Of a stretch of DNA of 64,000 bases, positions 1 to 9,859 are shown in pieces. The position numbers and the translations under genes were made by a program. Below the pieces are notes generated by a model that saw only the letters and a program-made list of their open reading frames with translations, did not search any database and was not told where the DNA came from. Origin of the DNA: Pomphorhynchus laevis (lineage: Eukaryota; Acanthocephala; Palaeacanthocephala; Echinorhynchida; Pomphorhynchidae); contig WNNJ02001270.1 in assembly GCA_012934845.2 (NCBI GenBank), forward strand, positions 1-64,000, read 5' to 3'. The stretch's first letter is position 1. Each line of letters starts with the position of its first letter.

Positions 1-171
1 TATTTATTTATTGATCGTAGCTGAACCGCGCTCTGGTTTAAGACTTAAATATTTTTAACATTTACCTGTATATATAATTTGATTTTAGAAACGCTGTTGA
101 GGATTCTGGTTTACGAATTCAGCCATATATAACTTAAAAAGTAATCAAATTGACTCAAAAATTATCAATAC

Positions 172-215
172 ATATTTATTGACGTTTCGACCGAAGCCTT
201 TTTTAAACTAAAATA
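172..215 (-). other. PLE terminal motif (hammerhead-derived GAAACGTC)
   Basis: The minus strand reads GGCTTCGGTCGAAACGTCAA, the kind of conserved block found in PLE terminal repeats, where a hammerhead-like core (stem II, then CGAAACGUC) is retained. The CUGAUGA half is not recognisable here, so I do not call an active ribozyme. Its position just past the C-terminal PLE remnant fits the element's 3' end. Confidence 0.45.
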
Positions 216-724
216 TCTATCAGCACAGCATACATTAAATAGATAGCAAAGGAAAACAGAATAATAAAGGTAACTGAAATTACGTAATATCTCTCCAAGT
301 AAATGGGAACTCGTCATTTAAACAATATGGGACATCTGATCTTAAATTTCCAATTAAAGTAAGCTGCAGCTCTTTTCTCCGTCTTTTGTTCTTTTGATTG
401 GACATCCATCTGTAATAACTCGTGCAGTCTTTATCGTTGTGTTCTAGAGAATGAATTACTGCTCCCTCAGTCTGTCGTTTACATTTACTATTGGACCGTC
501 GTAAATTGAGGCATCGTGCTAGTTAGTGAGATTTCTTCTTCATATTGCTGTCGGCATTGCTGACATGTTCCGACGTAGAATACAGCTTTGCTTTTACAAT
601 TATTTCTCCCTTTTATCGTAAATTTGTCTTTAGTTGTAGTGCTTACAAAAAAGTCACCCACATTAATTCACAAGAGCGACATCTTTTGTCCAAAGCCAAA
701 GGCGGCTTGGGATAAGGTTGGATT

Positions 725-900
725 GTTTTATATAAAAACCATAGTTATATATATGGATATATGTATATGGATAGTATATATCCATATATATGCATATATG
801 GATATATATACATATATGGATAGTATATCCTTATAGTATATATATCCTTTATATATGGATAGTTTTTATATAATAACTATAGTTATATATATGTATATGA
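725..900. repeat. TA-rich microsatellite (TATGGATA-like)
   Basis: Imperfect short tandem units of the type TATATGGATA run through this stretch. They interrupt the minus-strand PLE reading just after its LPKIH motif. The forward frame open here (588-836) is a by-product of the repeat and not a gene. Confidence 0.8.
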
Positions 901-1252
901 ATTTTGGGCAAAAGGTATAAGTATCCGGGTCGTGGATCTTGAACCAGTATACTCGACAATGCTGACTGTGAGAAGTGTTTTCGAATTGTCGACTCAACTT
1001 CTTCCAAAACACTTGCGTGATCTGCGGATGTAATTTGTTCGTAAGCGTCAGTTTTCAGTTGCCTGAGTCTGTCTGCCAGGTAATTGTTCTTTGGCCATAT
1101 AACTATTTTACCGCCTTTGGCGGACGATCAAACTTACTCAAAAAATCAAGTATATATACTATATATATTCCTGGTTGAATCAAACCTCTAATTTATTATT
1201 GGTCCTCTGAGGATCCCAGGCGGCGGTGCTGTTTTCTTTGTTATATTTATCC

Positions 1253-1571
1253 AGCAGTATTTAACATACTGCCGCATTCCCATGGAATGATGGACCGTTG
1301 TTTTTCAAGCGTCTTTGATGCTTACTGTTATATATACATGTTGAATCCTTTCAAGGATTCAACGACCGACGCGATGCAGCAACACATGAATTGCCTGATA
1401 TGGATGGAGATAGTCTGATAAGCGAGTTTCCAGTTTACGAGCTGCTTGCCACTGGAACTTAAGTAATTTATCGGAAATGCTCTTTTTCAAAAGTCACGCA
1501 GGCATCGAAACGTCATTGAGATGGCTCATACTACTGATGAGTGCTGCCGGTTATCTCTGACGTCTAGTAGT
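1253..1571 (-). mobile_element. Penelope-like element end, left part (split by the Gypsy insertion)
   Basis: 1253-1335 repeats 5410-5495 at roughly 85-90% by eye. On the minus strand both encode the tail of a GIY-YIG domain (KNNGP.FH.NAAVC). This second copy plus the intervening ~280 bp implies head-to-tail repetition of PLE ends, a known habit of these elements. The tract ends at 1571, where the Gypsy LTR begins; sequence resumes at 5361. It also holds a perfect palindrome (1340-1363), a GAAACGTC (1507-1514) and a CTGATGAG (1534-1541). Confidence 0.6.
1340..1363. repeat. Perfect 11-bp inverted repeat
   Basis: GTTGAATCCTT and AAGGATTCAAC flank a 2-bp centre, forming a perfect hairpin inside the PLE-end region. 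Its role is unknown. Confidence 0.85.
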
Positions 1572-1679
1572 TGTCACAATCATTCTTTTAGTTGAACTAT
1601 TTGTTAAACTATTTACATATTATAATATTTACATATTGTAGATTAATTCGAATAAAACCTCAAGTGTTCGATCTCTTAA
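1572..1679 (+). repeat. 5' LTR of the Gypsy element
   Basis: This ~108-bp repeat matches 5253-5360 with about six differences. It starts TGTCA and is preceded by GTAGT. An AATAAA lies inside it (AATTCGAATAAAACC). The length is very short for a Ty3/Gypsy LTR. Confidence 0.88.
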
Positions 1680-1767
1680 ATATATTCGAATTAATTGTAT
1701 CGATAGACAAACTTATAAATCCGCATCAATTCAACCTCGATCCGGATGCACCCGATGCCCAGGACGA

Positions 1768-2670
1768 ATGGAATCATGGCGTCAGAAGCTGCTGAACTTC
1801 GCCTCATTGCAGGGCACTGTAATGGACGAACAAAAGAAGTTTGTGTTGGTGAACCTACTGTCGTCGCGACTGTACAAATTAATCAAAGATTCTCAATTGT
1901 TCGACTCGGCACTTGCCATCCTTGACGAAAAGTTCCGTAAACCATTAAATACAGTTTTCACTCGATTTCAATTGCACACGTGTAGACAAGACAAAACTCT
2001 GACTATTCCGCAGTTCGTTAGAAAACTCGAAGATTTGGCCGACAAGTGTAATTTTGAAAACGTCGACGCTGACACCAATCGTCGAAGCCATATAATCGAC
2101 GCCCTTGTCCAGGGACTTCTCAATTCCTATATTTGTGAGAGAATATTAGAATCAAACAAAACAAATTTCGATGAAATCGTTTTGATGACTTTATCTCTAG
2201 AGGCTGCCCAACAGCAAGCGGCAATCTTCAATTCAAACGATGAGACAACAATGCTGGCAACTATTTCTGGAGGCAACAAAAATGAGACAAATGTTTCCGA
2301 CGCTCTGGAAGAGCAATCGATCAAAGCAGCATTGCGTTACAAAGATATTAAGTTGTGCTATTTTTGTGGTAACCGTTGCCATCATCGTACTAAATGTCCT
2401 GTCCGTACTGTCACGTGCAACAATTGTTCGAAACTGGGTCACTTCGCAAAGGTATGCAAATCTAAAGAAAAATATTCTGCATCGACGGCTTTAGCGTTGT
2501 GTCTCTTGTCCCAATTAAATTCCGAAGAACGAACTTCAACTACTCATATCACTATCAATGGTCAACGAATTAATTGTCTACTCGATACCCGAAGCTCAGA
2601 CAACTTCATAGATTCAAAAATTGCACGAACATTAAACTACAATTGTCACCTTGTCACAAAACTGTCTAGA
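1768..2670 (+). pseudogene. Gypsy gag region and protease (fossil)
   Basis: The first part is a helical gag-like region; residues near KFVLVNLLSSRLYKLI and IDALVQGLLNSYICERILE resemble capsid-type gag of Ty3/Gypsy elements. Two CX2CX4HX4C knuckles follow (LCYFCGNRCHHRTKC and CNNCSKLGHFAKVC; 2354-2455). An aspartic-protease-like segment (ITINGQRINCLLD) lies at about 2550-2625. Gag packages element RNA and the protease would process the polyprotein. The element as a whole is broken. Confidence 0.8.
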
Positions 2671-2899
2671 TGGCTTCATCGTCTTCCCAGGCCACGATTA
2701 CAAAGCAGTGTACAGTAGATATAGAACTGGAAAATAAGACCTATACGCACTGCCGCTTTTCGATACTGTCGTCTTTATGCTCCGAAGCCATACTGGGTAG
2801 AGAATTTATGAGAAGACATGAATTGATTACATTCCCTTTTGGAGGAAATCTGCCTGGATTAACACTTGCAAGTGTAACACCTGCACCTGTTATTAACAT

Positions 2900-5130
2900 T
2901 CAACCACTAACACTATTTCCAAACATACCCAGAGACCTTATTCCTGTCGTCACAAAATCAAAAAGACAAACACAACCAAATGCCGAATTTATACGAAACG
3001 AAATTGCAAAACTGCTTAAGTCTGGCGTCATCCGCGAAAGTAGATCACCCTGGAGCTCGCAAGTTCTCGTCGTTACAAATTGAAATGGCAAACGAAGAAT
3101 GGTTGTCGACTATTCCCAGACCATTAATCGCTATACGACACTGGACGCGTACCCTTTGCCTAACATCGACAGTCTAATCTCGAAAATAGCAACAGATGTT
3201 GTATTTTCCACACTCGATCTAACTAGTGGGTACTATCAAATCCCTTTGCTAGAGGAATATAGGCAATATACGGCATTCAAAGCCTCAGGGCGTCTTTATG
3301 AGTTTCAACGAATTCCATTCAGACTCACAAACGCCGTTTCCGTTTTTCAGCGTTTAATAAACAAATCGATTGACGATAATAAACTCGAAGAAGTTTTTGC
3401 GTATATGGACGACATAACCGTATGCGGTAAAGACGTCAAGGAACGCGGCAACAGACTAAGTCGCCTAATGAGTGTTGCCAACCGACTGAATATCAAATTC
3501 GCTTCCGAAAAGTCACGTTTGAGCAAAACGCAACTAAACTTGCTTGGCTACAATATACAACATGGATGTATTAAGCCTGACATCCAGAGAATCAAGCCTC
3601 TTATTTCCTACCCAACTCCTAACGATCAAGCATCACTGAAAAGACTGCTTGGAATGCTCGCATACTATTCTAGATGGATTCATTTTTTCTCGACAAAGAT
3701 ACGTCCATCAGTTGAATCGAAATGCTTCCCCCTTGAACGTACCGTCATCAAACAGATTGAGGAAATCAAGATGGAAATTTTAAAATCATTCCTCTGTGCT
3801 TACGATCCTACTCTTCCATTAACCGTTGAAACATGCATCTTACTCATCAATCGGCGCTGTGATCAGTCAAGTCAATCAACCAATCGATTTTTTTCCATTA
3901 AACACTGGAAACATTTCCTGTTGGGACGACATTTCGTCGTGATTACCCACCAACGATCTGTGTCGTTCGTGTTCGACCAAAAACAGTTGAATCGTATTAA
4001 AAGCGACAAGATTGCTCGATGGCAAATCGAATTAGCACCTTACAATTTCGAAATTAAATATCGACCGGGCAAAAACAATCAAGCTGTAGACGCCATGTCA
4101 AGGATAACTTGTTCTTCTTGCAAAACGACAAATGACCTCAAATGCCTACATGAGTCACTGTGTCATCCGGGAATTACACGACTGTTTCATTACGTACGTG
4201 CTCACGAACTCCCCTACGACAAAAAGGACGTAACCGACATAGTCTCATCTTGTAAAATATGCGCTGAGTTGAAACCACAATATGGCAAACCGGAAACAGC
4301 GCATGTCATCAAGGCAACGCAACTGTTCGAGCGACTAAGCATCGACTTTAAGGGACCCTTGGCGTCCACTACATATAACAAATACATCCTTTGTGTGGTC
4401 GATCAATATTCACGTTTCCCCTTTGGAATTCCATGAAGAGATACATTTTCGGCATCTGTTATCACTTCCCTCAATCAAATATTCAGTGTTTTCGGGTACC
4501 CGGCTAGCGTGCACAGTGATCAAGCGTCATGTTTCCAATCAAATGAGTTTAGAACGTACTTTAACGCTCGAGGAATAAGCTGCACTAGAAGTTCTAGCTA
4601 TAACCCTCGCGGCAACGGCTAAGCTGAGCGCTTTGTCGGAATTGTGTGGAAGACTATTCTACTCGCTCTTAAAACAATCAAGAAACCAACGAGTGAATGG
4701 GAACTCGTATTGCCAAGAGTCCTATCGTCTTTGTGTTTCTTGTTATGTACATCGACTGGTGAGACACCTCACTAACGCCTGTTCTCATTCAAGCGAAATT
4801 CAAAAAACTGTTACAACGTCCCCGTCTGGTTGGTCAACGGTGAAAATGTTCTTCTTCGACAAAACCCAAGCGTCAAATCGTACCCGGCATTATCACAAGT
4901 CGAAATCGTTCAATCAAATGGACACAATGCTACAGTTCGGAAACTAAGTGAAGAAGAAGTGAACGTGTCAACGAGACGATTGGCAAGGTACCCAACGAAT
5001 GAACATGACCTGAAAACTAACTTCATACCTGAGCAACATCGAGAAATTCAGGACCTGCCACAGCAAAGTCCCGACTTAACCAGTCCGAGGAAACCGAATC
5101 AGCATGATACCGATACGATGCAAGAATAGG
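2900..5130 (+). pseudogene. Gypsy pol region: RT, RNase H, integrase (fossil)
   Basis: RT blocks are clear: LDAYPLPNIDSLI, FSTLDLTSGYYQIPL, LYEFQRIPF and YMDDI (about 3140-3420). RNase H remnants with a GRHFVVITHQRS-like block follow (about 3780-4110). The integrase zinc-binding region with HESLCHPG and CKICAELK lies at about 4145-4275, and the core starts RLSIDFKGPL. The C-terminal part to about 5130 is eroded. This is known Ty3/Gypsy order; the copy is broken in several places. Confidence 0.85.
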
Positions 5131-5252
5131 AAACTAGCGATGTTCAAGTAGAGAGCATTCCCGTTCAAAAGGAAAACACATATATCTTGCGACGAGGAAC
5201 TCGAGCGAGAAAACCTTCTAGATACCTCAATGAATACGTGACGGAGGAAGAA

Positions 5253-5360
5253 TGTCATAATCATTCCTTTAGTTGAACTATTTGTTAAACTATTTACATA
5301 TTATAATAGTTACAAATTGTAGATTAATTCGAATAAAACCTCTAGTGTTCGATCTCTTCA
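5253..5360 (+). repeat. 3' LTR of the Gypsy element
   Basis: It starts TGTCA, ends CA, and is followed by the GTAGT target duplicate. It is preceded by the purine-rich ACGGAGGAAGAA tract that fits a polypurine primer site. Confidence 0.88.
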
Positions 5361-5720
5361 GTAGTGACGAATAGTATGCTGATTGTTGAGTGTAGTCCAG
5401 TAAAGTACCGATAGCAGTTTTTAACATACTGCCGCATTCCAATGGAATCCTGGACCGTTGTTTTTCAAACATCTTTGATGCTAACTGTTATAGATATCAT
5501 TATCAAAGTCGATAATATAGCCAGTGCTGTTGGCATAATCTGACAATATAGACGTTTGGTTCGGTGAAGTAAGAGATTTATTATGCTCACACGAGCGTGT
5601 AATAATTCTTCTACCTGTCTGTCCAATAAATTTGAAGGAACAATAACTACATTGAATATGGTAAATACCACAGACGAAATTTAGGTGGATGCAAAAAGAA
5701 CAATGTATGGCAGTTTGAAT
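5361..5720 (-). mobile_element. Penelope-like element: GIY-YIG endonuclease domain, right part
   Basis: On the minus strand about 5690-5494 reads VCGIYHIQCSYCSFKFIGQT, then GRRIITRSCEHNKSL, then SILSDYANSTGYIIDFDND. This shows the GIY-YIG hallmarks: the GIY strand, Cys residues, the catalytic-region GQTGR..R and the S....H/Y..tGH-like block. The endonuclease nicks target DNA in PLE retrotransposition. A stop follows at about 5494 and then the repeated tail also seen at 1253-1335. Upstream (5900-5720) the frame is degraded. The host tract for the Gypsy insertion. Confidence 0.8.
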
Positions 5721-5829
5721 ATATAGTTGAGTTTTCTTATGTCACCATAACCTCATAGGCAACTTGGAAGATCTGATAAAAAATTTGCCGTCAATTATGT
5801 TCCTGTTTGATTCGATAGGCGATAACGTC

Positions 5830-6085
5830 AACGGTTATAATTTTTTCATTACTGTCGATCAAATCAACTAGTAATATTGATCGACTTCAATATTTAAATA
5901 TTCATAATGTTATATTTATTGTGTCGGAATATTAAAAATAAATGCATACGTAAAAATTACAAAAATTATAAAATTATATAAAATAATATATAATATATTT
6001 TATATAATAATATAAATATATTATTAATATTAATATTTTATATAATAATAGATAAAATAATATAATATTTGTAATAATAAATTAA
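5830..6085. other. AT-rich tract without a gene
   Basis: Short A/T runs such as TATAATATATAATATATTTTATA dominate in pieces; I see no coding signal and no clear repeat boundary. Confidence 0.6.
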
Positions 6086-6340
6086 AACCACTCTGTCTAT
6101 ATGAATAAAATACTTAAAGTATTTAAAGCACATTTTAAAAAATATTGCAAGGTAATCGAAATTAATACTGGTATAAAACACTATTTAAGTATTAATTCTA
6201 CAAAAGATTTTTTAAAACAAACGAAATAAATAAATTTTCAAAACATAAAACGTACGATTTTAGTCCGCTTTATACAAATCTAGATTTAGCAAATATTAAT
6301 GGTGCATTAGATAAATTAATTAATCTTATATTCGGAAAAA
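6086..6340 (+). mobile_element. Penelope-like RT fragment, copy 1
   Basis: The forward strand encodes degraded matches to the next copy: INKILKV.KAHFKKYCKVIE, then GIKHYLSINSTKDFL, then a YDFS.LYTNLDLA block at about 6255-6290. The last is the RT motif with the first catalytic aspartate (DFSTLYTN in related PLEs). Stops interrupt the frame. It lies 140 bp before a second copy. Confidence 0.65.
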
Positions 6341-6479
6341 GATAAACAGATATATGTTATAATAATTATAACGCCTATCTAACAAAGATTAAACCATCAA
6401 GTAAATAAATATATCAATAAAATTGAATTAATGTGATCCTTGTTTTGATAAATCAAAATTATTTAAAAGTAGGGATATA

Positions 6480-7040
6480 AAAGTACTAATGAAAGAACTT
6501 AATTATAATGATTTAAATATAAACACAACACATGAATGTAGTGAATTAAATTTAGAAACAATTTTTACAAGTCATTGTTCTATAAGTGATAAAATGGGTA
6601 TAAAAATTGAATCAGATAATAAAACTATACCTATATTATATTGCAATCCAAAATTACATAAAAATCCAATAAAACCAAGGTTCATAGGTAGTGCTTTTAA
6701 ATGTACATTAAAACCACTTTCTGTTTAAATTAATAAAATACTCAAAGTAATTAAAGCACACTTCAAAAAATATTGCAAGGTAATCGAAATTAATACTGGT
6801 ATAAAACACTATTTCAGTATTAATTCTACAAAAGAATTTTTAGAACAGACAAAAGGAATAAATTTTCAGAATATAAATACATACGATTTTAGTACGCTTT
6901 ATACATACTCATTTTTAAGCTTTACATAGAGATCTTTAAAAAAAATAAAGATATCTCTTTTAGTACGCAATACAAATTTATCATTTTAGTACGCTTTATA
7001 CCAATTTAGATTTAGCAGATATTAAATAAACATTAAAATA
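6480..7040 (+). mobile_element. Penelope-like RT fragment, copy 2
   Basis: The open stretch 6489-6728 includes ILYCNPKLHKNPIKPRFIG and FKCTLKPLSV, the PKLHKNP..RFI block typical of PLE reverse transcriptases. After a stop the frame continues (HFKKYCKVIEINTGIKHYF, then TYDFSTLYT near 6890). The block GATTTTAGTACGCTTTATAC then recurs three times up to about 7000, with a small inverted repeat between. Only RT N-terminal blocks are present; palm catalytic YIDD and GIY-YIG are absent. Confidence 0.75.
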
Positions 7041-7329
7041 ATCTTTCTAGAGAATATGAAACTATTTTATCGCCAAAAATTGTGATTTAATTATATTTAG
7101 AATCCCGAATAAATTTATTTATTTTTGTTAATAAAAATTTATCGAATACTATGATTTTTAATTTTTCAGCGAAAATATAATTGTTTTAACATATTATTTA
7201 ATAAATGAAAATAGGATATAAAATACAAGTTTTTGTACAAATTTGTATTCCAAATTGTTATGAAAAGTTTGAGAAAATTGCTTTAAGTTTGCCAAATATT
7301 TTAAATAATTAATAATTAAATAATAATAA

Positions 7330-7468
7330 ATAATTGTTATATAATATTTTATATAATTTATATTGTTGAAATTTAAAATTAAAATTTTAAATAAAAGTCA
7401 ATTTTTATCAATTGACTAATCAATAACAGACGATGAATCAAAATAAGGATTAGATATCATCGGGAGGA
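7330..7468 (+). repeat. Dispersed AT-rich repeat, copy
   Basis: The stretch running from AATTGTTATATAATATTTTA through TTGACTAATCAATAACAGACG to GGATTAGATATCATC is shared with 28375-28520, 33270-33400 and 47290-47425. It contains no ORF. The family's ends are unclear. Confidence 0.6.
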
Positions 7469-7469
7469 T

Positions 7470-7833
7470 AGATGCCAGTCGATTAAGTATTAAGCTGGCA
7501 CCTATTGCCAATTAGACTCTTCGTGGATCGGGCCAGGCAATGAGGTTCATTCACGGTGTGGCCGGTGTTAGCTTTAGAGATATGCTTAGGAATTCAGTAA
7601 TTCGGGATGGACTCGGAGTAAGGTTGCTGCTTCTCCAAATTGAAGAAAGTCGCTCAAGGTGGTTAGGACATGTTCTAAGGATGTCTAGAAATCGCCTTCC
7701 ATATAGGGTTTTTCAGGCCGGACTCTTCGGAATTAGACCTCGAAGTAGACCTCGGTACCTGCAGAAAGATCAAATTTCGCAACTGGCCGAAGAACGCGTT
7801 GGAATTGTTATTATATTATATTTGCTAAAATAA
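7470..7833 (+). mobile_element. Internally deleted LINE copy (5' end joined to RT C-terminus)
   Basis: 7470-7537 (TGCCAGTCGATTAAGTATTA ... CAGGCAATG) closely matches 7873-7947, the 5' end of the next LINE. It then jumps straight to the 3' coding end: an open frame 7540-7833 starts MRFIHGVAGVSFRDMLRNSV and contains SRWLGHVLRMSRNRLPYRVF. This matches the end of the LINE RT at 10952-11190. About 3 kb of endonuclease and RT is missing, so it resembles a non-autonomous derivative. The coding part is a by-product and has no catalytic residues. Confidence 0.7.
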
Positions 7834-8036
7834 AATTTTGGTATTTTGCGAGAATTTCAATCTTAATAGCCGATAGGTGCCAGTCGATTAAGTATTAAGC
7901 TGATATATATTGCCAATTAGTCTCTTCGTGGAACAGCCCAGGCAATGTATGTTCGACATTCATAGATTAATGGCTAAATAATTAATCGGCTTGCATCAAC
8001 TGTAAGATAGTACTTTCATAGACTACATCCGATCCC

Positions 8037-8300
8037 ACCGATGACTCCAACGCGGATTGGACAATCGACGAAAAGGCAGGAGAGAGTCACAGAGACATGT
8101 TTCCTTACAGTAGCGATGTTGGATCATCAAAAGATACCGGAAACGGCAGATAGCCGAACAAACAAAATCACTCCGATGACTCCAACGGTAGATTGAACAA
8201 TGGACGAAAGGCAGAAATCTCGGAGACCTGTTTCCTTATTGTAGCGATGTTGGATCATCAAAAGATATCGGGAACAGGAGATAAGCGAACATACAAAATC
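8037..8300 (+). repeat. Two tandem ~130-bp units in the LINE 5' region
   Basis: 8041-8160 and 8172-8300 share CCGATGACTCCAACG, CTGTTTCCTTA.TGTAGCGA and GATGTTGGATCATCAAAAGA. Tandem 5' units in LINEs often act as promoter monomers; that role is inferred here. Confidence 0.75.
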
Positions 8301-8489
8301 AAGATAATGAAAATGACAAGCAACAAATTTACAATAAATAAATTAGGAGCGATGAACAATGGTCAACTCACCACTGACCGGAGGAGTTTTCATTGTCGGG
8401 TGCCATGTGATCGGGCAGTTGTAAAGATATAGCGAAAGATACATCAACACCCGAAGGGAACTAGCCTTCATGTAAGAACGTGGCATGTC

Positions 8490-9151
8490 ATCTCACTGGC
8501 GGGGAAAGAACCGGAATTATTTTGAGAGATGGTTCGCTTTGGTCTAGAAATAGTCGGAGTGACCTCTCTTCACTATACTATAACTAGAATTAAACTTTTG
8601 GATCAAGGTTGGACCTTGAACAATTCGGGAGTTACTAAGGGAAAGCGACGACAGGCGGGTGTAGGGATACTTACAAGTCCCCAGCTGTCGTTCGTGGTGG
8701 AGAGGTTTAACCCAGTGAATGATAGGCTGGCGTCTCTGAGACTTTTAGTCAGATGGAAAGGGGATAACTGTTGTGTGTGTATGCTCCCAACATTATCTCG
8801 GAATACACAGCCTTCGTAAAATATTTTCAGGCTTTGTTTGATAGTACTCCTGTTGGAGATTCCCCCGTTCTATTGGGTGACTTCAATGATCATGTTGGTA
8901 GCGACAGTAGGACTTGGAAGGAAGTGTTGTGGAGAAACGGACTCTCTGATCTGAATGCGAGTGGTGTTGAATTATTGCACTTTTGTACGCTTACCAATTT
9001 ATGCATAGCCAACATCATGTTTGAATATTATGAGATCCATAGATGCACATGGCATCATGATTCTCTCAGTAAAAGATCAATGATCGATTACGTAATCGTT
9101 TCATATGATCTGCGACGTTATGTTTTGGATACTCGTGTGAAGAGGGGCTGA
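8490..9151 (+). pseudogene. LINE endonuclease (APE type), broken
   Basis: The start ACTGGCGGGGAAAGAACCGG matches the N-terminal LTGKEPEL block of this family. EIVGVTSLH, AGVGILTSPQLSFVV and VNDRLASLRL follow. After a frame change VGDSPVLLGDFNDHVGSDS (catalytic GDFN) appears, then SMIDYVIVSYDLRRYVLDTR, followed by LSTDHH (SDH-like motif) near 9153-9170. The enzyme would nick target DNA for reverse transcription. At least two frame changes split the domain. Confidence 0.8.
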
Positions 9152-9386
9152 GCTGTCAACCGATCACCACCTTGTAATTAGTAAACTTCGTTGGCAGGAT
9201 CAAATGCTAGACAAGCCTGGTAAACCAAAACGTTGTGTGAGGGCGTGCTGGGAGCGCCTAGCAGATGCTTCTGTCAAAGAACGTTTTTCTATCTACATAT
9301 GGAAAGACTTCTCTCGGTTGCCAGAAGAGGTGAAGAATATTGATCAGGAATAGAAGATGTTCCGATCCTCGCTTGCCTAAGCAACT

Positions 9387-9755
9387 ATGAAAAGTTGTGG
9401 CTCGAAGGCATTAGGTGATTGTTGCGGAGGAAATACTCGAACTGCTTGGTGGGCACCAACAGTTAGAAATTTTGTCCAACAGAAGAAGCTGGCTTATAAG
9501 GCAACTTTGTCAGATTCATCAGTGGAAGCTGTATACAAGTACCGAAGAGCAAAGAGAGCTCATGCAGTTTCCGAAGCGAAGAAGGTGGCTTTGAGAAAGT
9601 TTGGAGAGCACTTAGAACTTGATTATTGGCCAGCTTTAAAGATGTTCTGGAGGACGATCATAAACCTTCGTGTTGGAAAGCAGAAAATCCCTCAAACTAT
9701 CTATGAAAAGAGAGGATCTATGCTGACTGACATTGAAGGAATTTTTGCTTGTTAG
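9387..9755 (+). pseudogene. LINE linker region between endonuclease and RT
   Basis: The 122-residue open frame contains ALGDCCGGNTRTAWWAPTVR, AYKATLSDSS, YRRAKRAHAVSEAKKVALR and WRTIINLRVGKQKIPQTIY. This is the basic, Trp-containing linker found in this LINE family between endonuclease and RT. No catalytic function is expected. Confidence 0.7.
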
Positions 9756-9859
9756 AACGAACATTTTAGTATTCTCTTAATCCGATGGATGTGCCTACTC
9801 TTGTAGAAGTAGAGCCTTTATAACCTCTTTGGAATAGGTCATTGTTGTTAAAAACTTCG

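Larger units (their letters stand above)
160..1140 (-). mobile_element. Penelope-like element remnant: RT N-terminal part, GIY-YIG remnant, C-terminal tail
   Basis: Read on the minus strand, 1125 to about 905 gives an open stretch beginning AKGGKIVIWPKNNYLADRL and ending YLYLLPKIH. This is the start of a PLE reverse transcriptase (a DKGG..VVW-like block, then the LPKIHK block). A TA-rich microsatellite (725-900) follows. After it, a stretch near 620-570 (SKAVFYVGTCQQC) looks like the Cys-rich start of a GIY-YIG domain. The stretch 455-285 (KRRRKELQLTLIGNLRSD...CLN) resembles the conserved tail after that domain. The RT palm is missing between these parts, so the copy is internally deleted. 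At 215-172 lies a GAAACGTC terminus motif (own entry). This is an old, non-functional copy. Confidence 0.7.
1572..5360 (+). mobile_element. Ty3/Gypsy LTR retrotransposon, near full length, broken
   Basis: The element is bounded by a 5-bp target duplication GTAGT (1567-1571 and 5361-5365) and by two short LTRs (1572-1679, 5253-5360) that start TGTCA. A purine-rich tract lies just before the 3' LTR (5241-5252). The order is gag with two CCHC zinc knuckles, aspartic protease, reverse transcriptase, RNase H, then integrase with an HHCC zinc-binding domain and start of the core. That order (RT-RH-IN) is the Ty3/Gypsy arrangement. The copy is broken in about half a dozen places and is a fossil. LTR identity is about 94% by eye, so it is moderately old. 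It inserted into a PLE. Confidence 0.92.

Noticed and set aside
588-836. 82-aa forward ORF
   Set aside because: Half of it is the TATGGATA microsatellite; the coding signal here is the PLE on the minus strand.
975-1178. 67-aa forward ORF
   Set aside because: Antisense of the PLE RT N-terminal block.
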